Source of the DNA: Planctomycetota bacterium
GTDB lineage: Bacteria > Planctomycetota > UBA8108
NCBI GenBank assembly: GCA_002695115.1
Contig: NZOA01000009.1
Coordinates: forward strand, 41,512 to 47,631
Length of the DNA: 6,120 nt
Direction of reading: 5' to 3'
Under the pieces are notes generated by a model. The model saw only the letters and a program-made list of their open reading frames with translations. It was not told the origin of the DNA and did not search any database. The position numbers and the translations under genes are program-made. Within the stretch, counting starts at the first letter, position 1. Every line of letters starts with the position of its first letter. Of this stretch, positions 5,647-6,120 are shown piece after piece.

Positions 5647-6120
5647 TTACGTAATCCTGGAATCGGTATTTTCTTCGAGAGACGGGCGCAGATGGCCCTT
5701 GTGCTCAGCCAGCAACCTGCGGGCCTCGCTGAGTTCAACGCCTTTGCGGGCAATCAGGACCGCCAGCTTGACGCTGCCTTCAGCCTTGTCCAGCAGCTCG
5801 AGCGCCTCCCCTGAATCCACCCCGCCCAGCCGTTCGACCAGCCTCCGCGCGCGCTCCAGCAGCTTGGCATTGCTGGCCACGAGATCCACCATGAGGTTGT
5901 CGTATACCTTCCCCCATCGGACCATGGAGGCTGTCGTGATCATGTTGAGAACCATCTTCGTGGCGGTCCCCGCCTTCAGCCGGGTAGACCCGGCGATGCA
6001 CTCCGGCCCGGCATCGATCACGACCAGGTGATCGCAGCCCGGCTTCACGGAAGCTTCACGGAGGCCTCCATCGGAGGCAATCAGTACCGTTACCGCTCCC
6101 CGCCGGCTAGCCTCCTCCAG
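5647..6120 (-). CDS. murQ: N-acetylmuramic acid 6-phosphate etherase, C-terminal half (start off window)
   Basis: This cytoplasmic enzyme cleaves the D-lactyl ether of N-acetylmuramic acid 6-phosphate, giving GlcNAc-6-phosphate and D-lactate, in peptidoglycan recycling or MurNAc use. The visible 157 residues are the C-terminal half of a roughly 300-residue family; the N-terminal half with the catalytic glutamates known from E. coli lies beyond 6120. The diagnostic segment is GPECIAGSTRLKAGTATK, followed by MVLNMITTASM, the KVYDNLMVDL block and the SNAKLLERA helix. The small helical C-terminal domain (GVDSGEALELLDKAEGSVKLA onward) is complete and ends with TAA at 5647-5649. A GTG at 6046-6048 could be mistaken for the start, but the frame stays open to the edge and reads as family sequence before it. 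The loop just before VVIDAGPE seems about three residues longer than in E. coli and is encoded across a short tandem repeat. MurQ and NagB act in the same pathway. Confidence 0.97.
   Translation of the reverse strand: MEEASRRGAVTVLIASDGGLREASVKPGCDHLVVIDAGPECIAGSTRLKAGTATKMVLNMITTASMVRWGKVYDNLMVDLVASNAKLLERARRLVERLGGVDSGEALELLDKAEGSVKLAVLIARKGVELSEARRLLAEHKGHLRPSLEENTDSRIT
6042..6062 (+). repeat. Short tandem duplication inside murQ
   Basis: The 10-base word GCTTCACGGA occurs at 6042-6051 and again at 6053-6062, giving a period of 11 bases. It lies within the murQ coding sequence, in the loop before the conserved GPE-AGSTRLKAGTA segment. Since 11 is not a multiple of three, loss of one copy would shift the frame. 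It may be chance or a small slippage duplication. Confidence 0.45.

Noticed and set aside
6046..6048. GTG as the start of the minus-strand murQ
   Set aside because: The frame continues to the edge with sequence that fits MurQ, and a start here would remove half the enzyme.
1..6120. CRISPR array, insertion sequence, tRNA or rRNA
   Set aside because: I saw no spaced direct repeats, transposase-like frame with terminal repeats, or tRNA/rRNA-like segments on either strand.

Overview
The window reads as an ordinary, gene-dense stretch of a GC-rich bacterial chromosome. I see seven protein-coding genes, two of them cut by the window edges, and no RNA genes, insertion sequences, CRISPR arrays or phage genes. 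A lipoprotein signal (lipobox LSSC) and a membrane-anchored coiled-coil protein, together with murQ, suggest a Gram-negative-type envelope. No gene pins down the phylum. NagB mixes Bacillus-like and Escherichia-like features, and three of the seven proteins are not recognisable to me, so a poorly sampled lineage is possible but not shown.

Plus strand, 1-4404: the window opens inside a TrkH-type potassium transporter, which ends at 1499. A 156-base gap follows and carries a good sigma70-like promoter (TTGCCA, 17 bases, CATAAT). It precedes a closely spaced co-directional set: nagB (glucosamine-6-phosphate deaminase), an unrecognised lipoprotein, and a TatD-family metal-dependent hydrolase. Gaps within this set are 62 and 35 bases, which is compatible with one operon.

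Minus strand, 6120-4394: transcription runs leftward from murQ (N-acetylmuramic acid 6-phosphate etherase, N-terminal half off the window). It continues through an unrecognised 120-residue helical protein and an unrecognised membrane-anchored coiled-coil protein. The last gene meets tatD tail to tail with an 11-base overlap. A 225-base gap between the two unrecognised genes holds no convincing gene but has an open, coding-like reading frame worth checking.

Functionally, MurQ and NagB belong to the same route, recycling of peptidoglycan amino sugars: MurNAc-6P to GlcNAc-6P (MurQ), then after NagA deacetylation GlcN-6P to fructose-6P (NagB). They sit on opposite strands about 3.2 kb apart with no nagA in view. 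I found no clear evidence of a new multi-gene system. The best candidates for novelty are the three unrecognised proteins lying between these two recycling genes.
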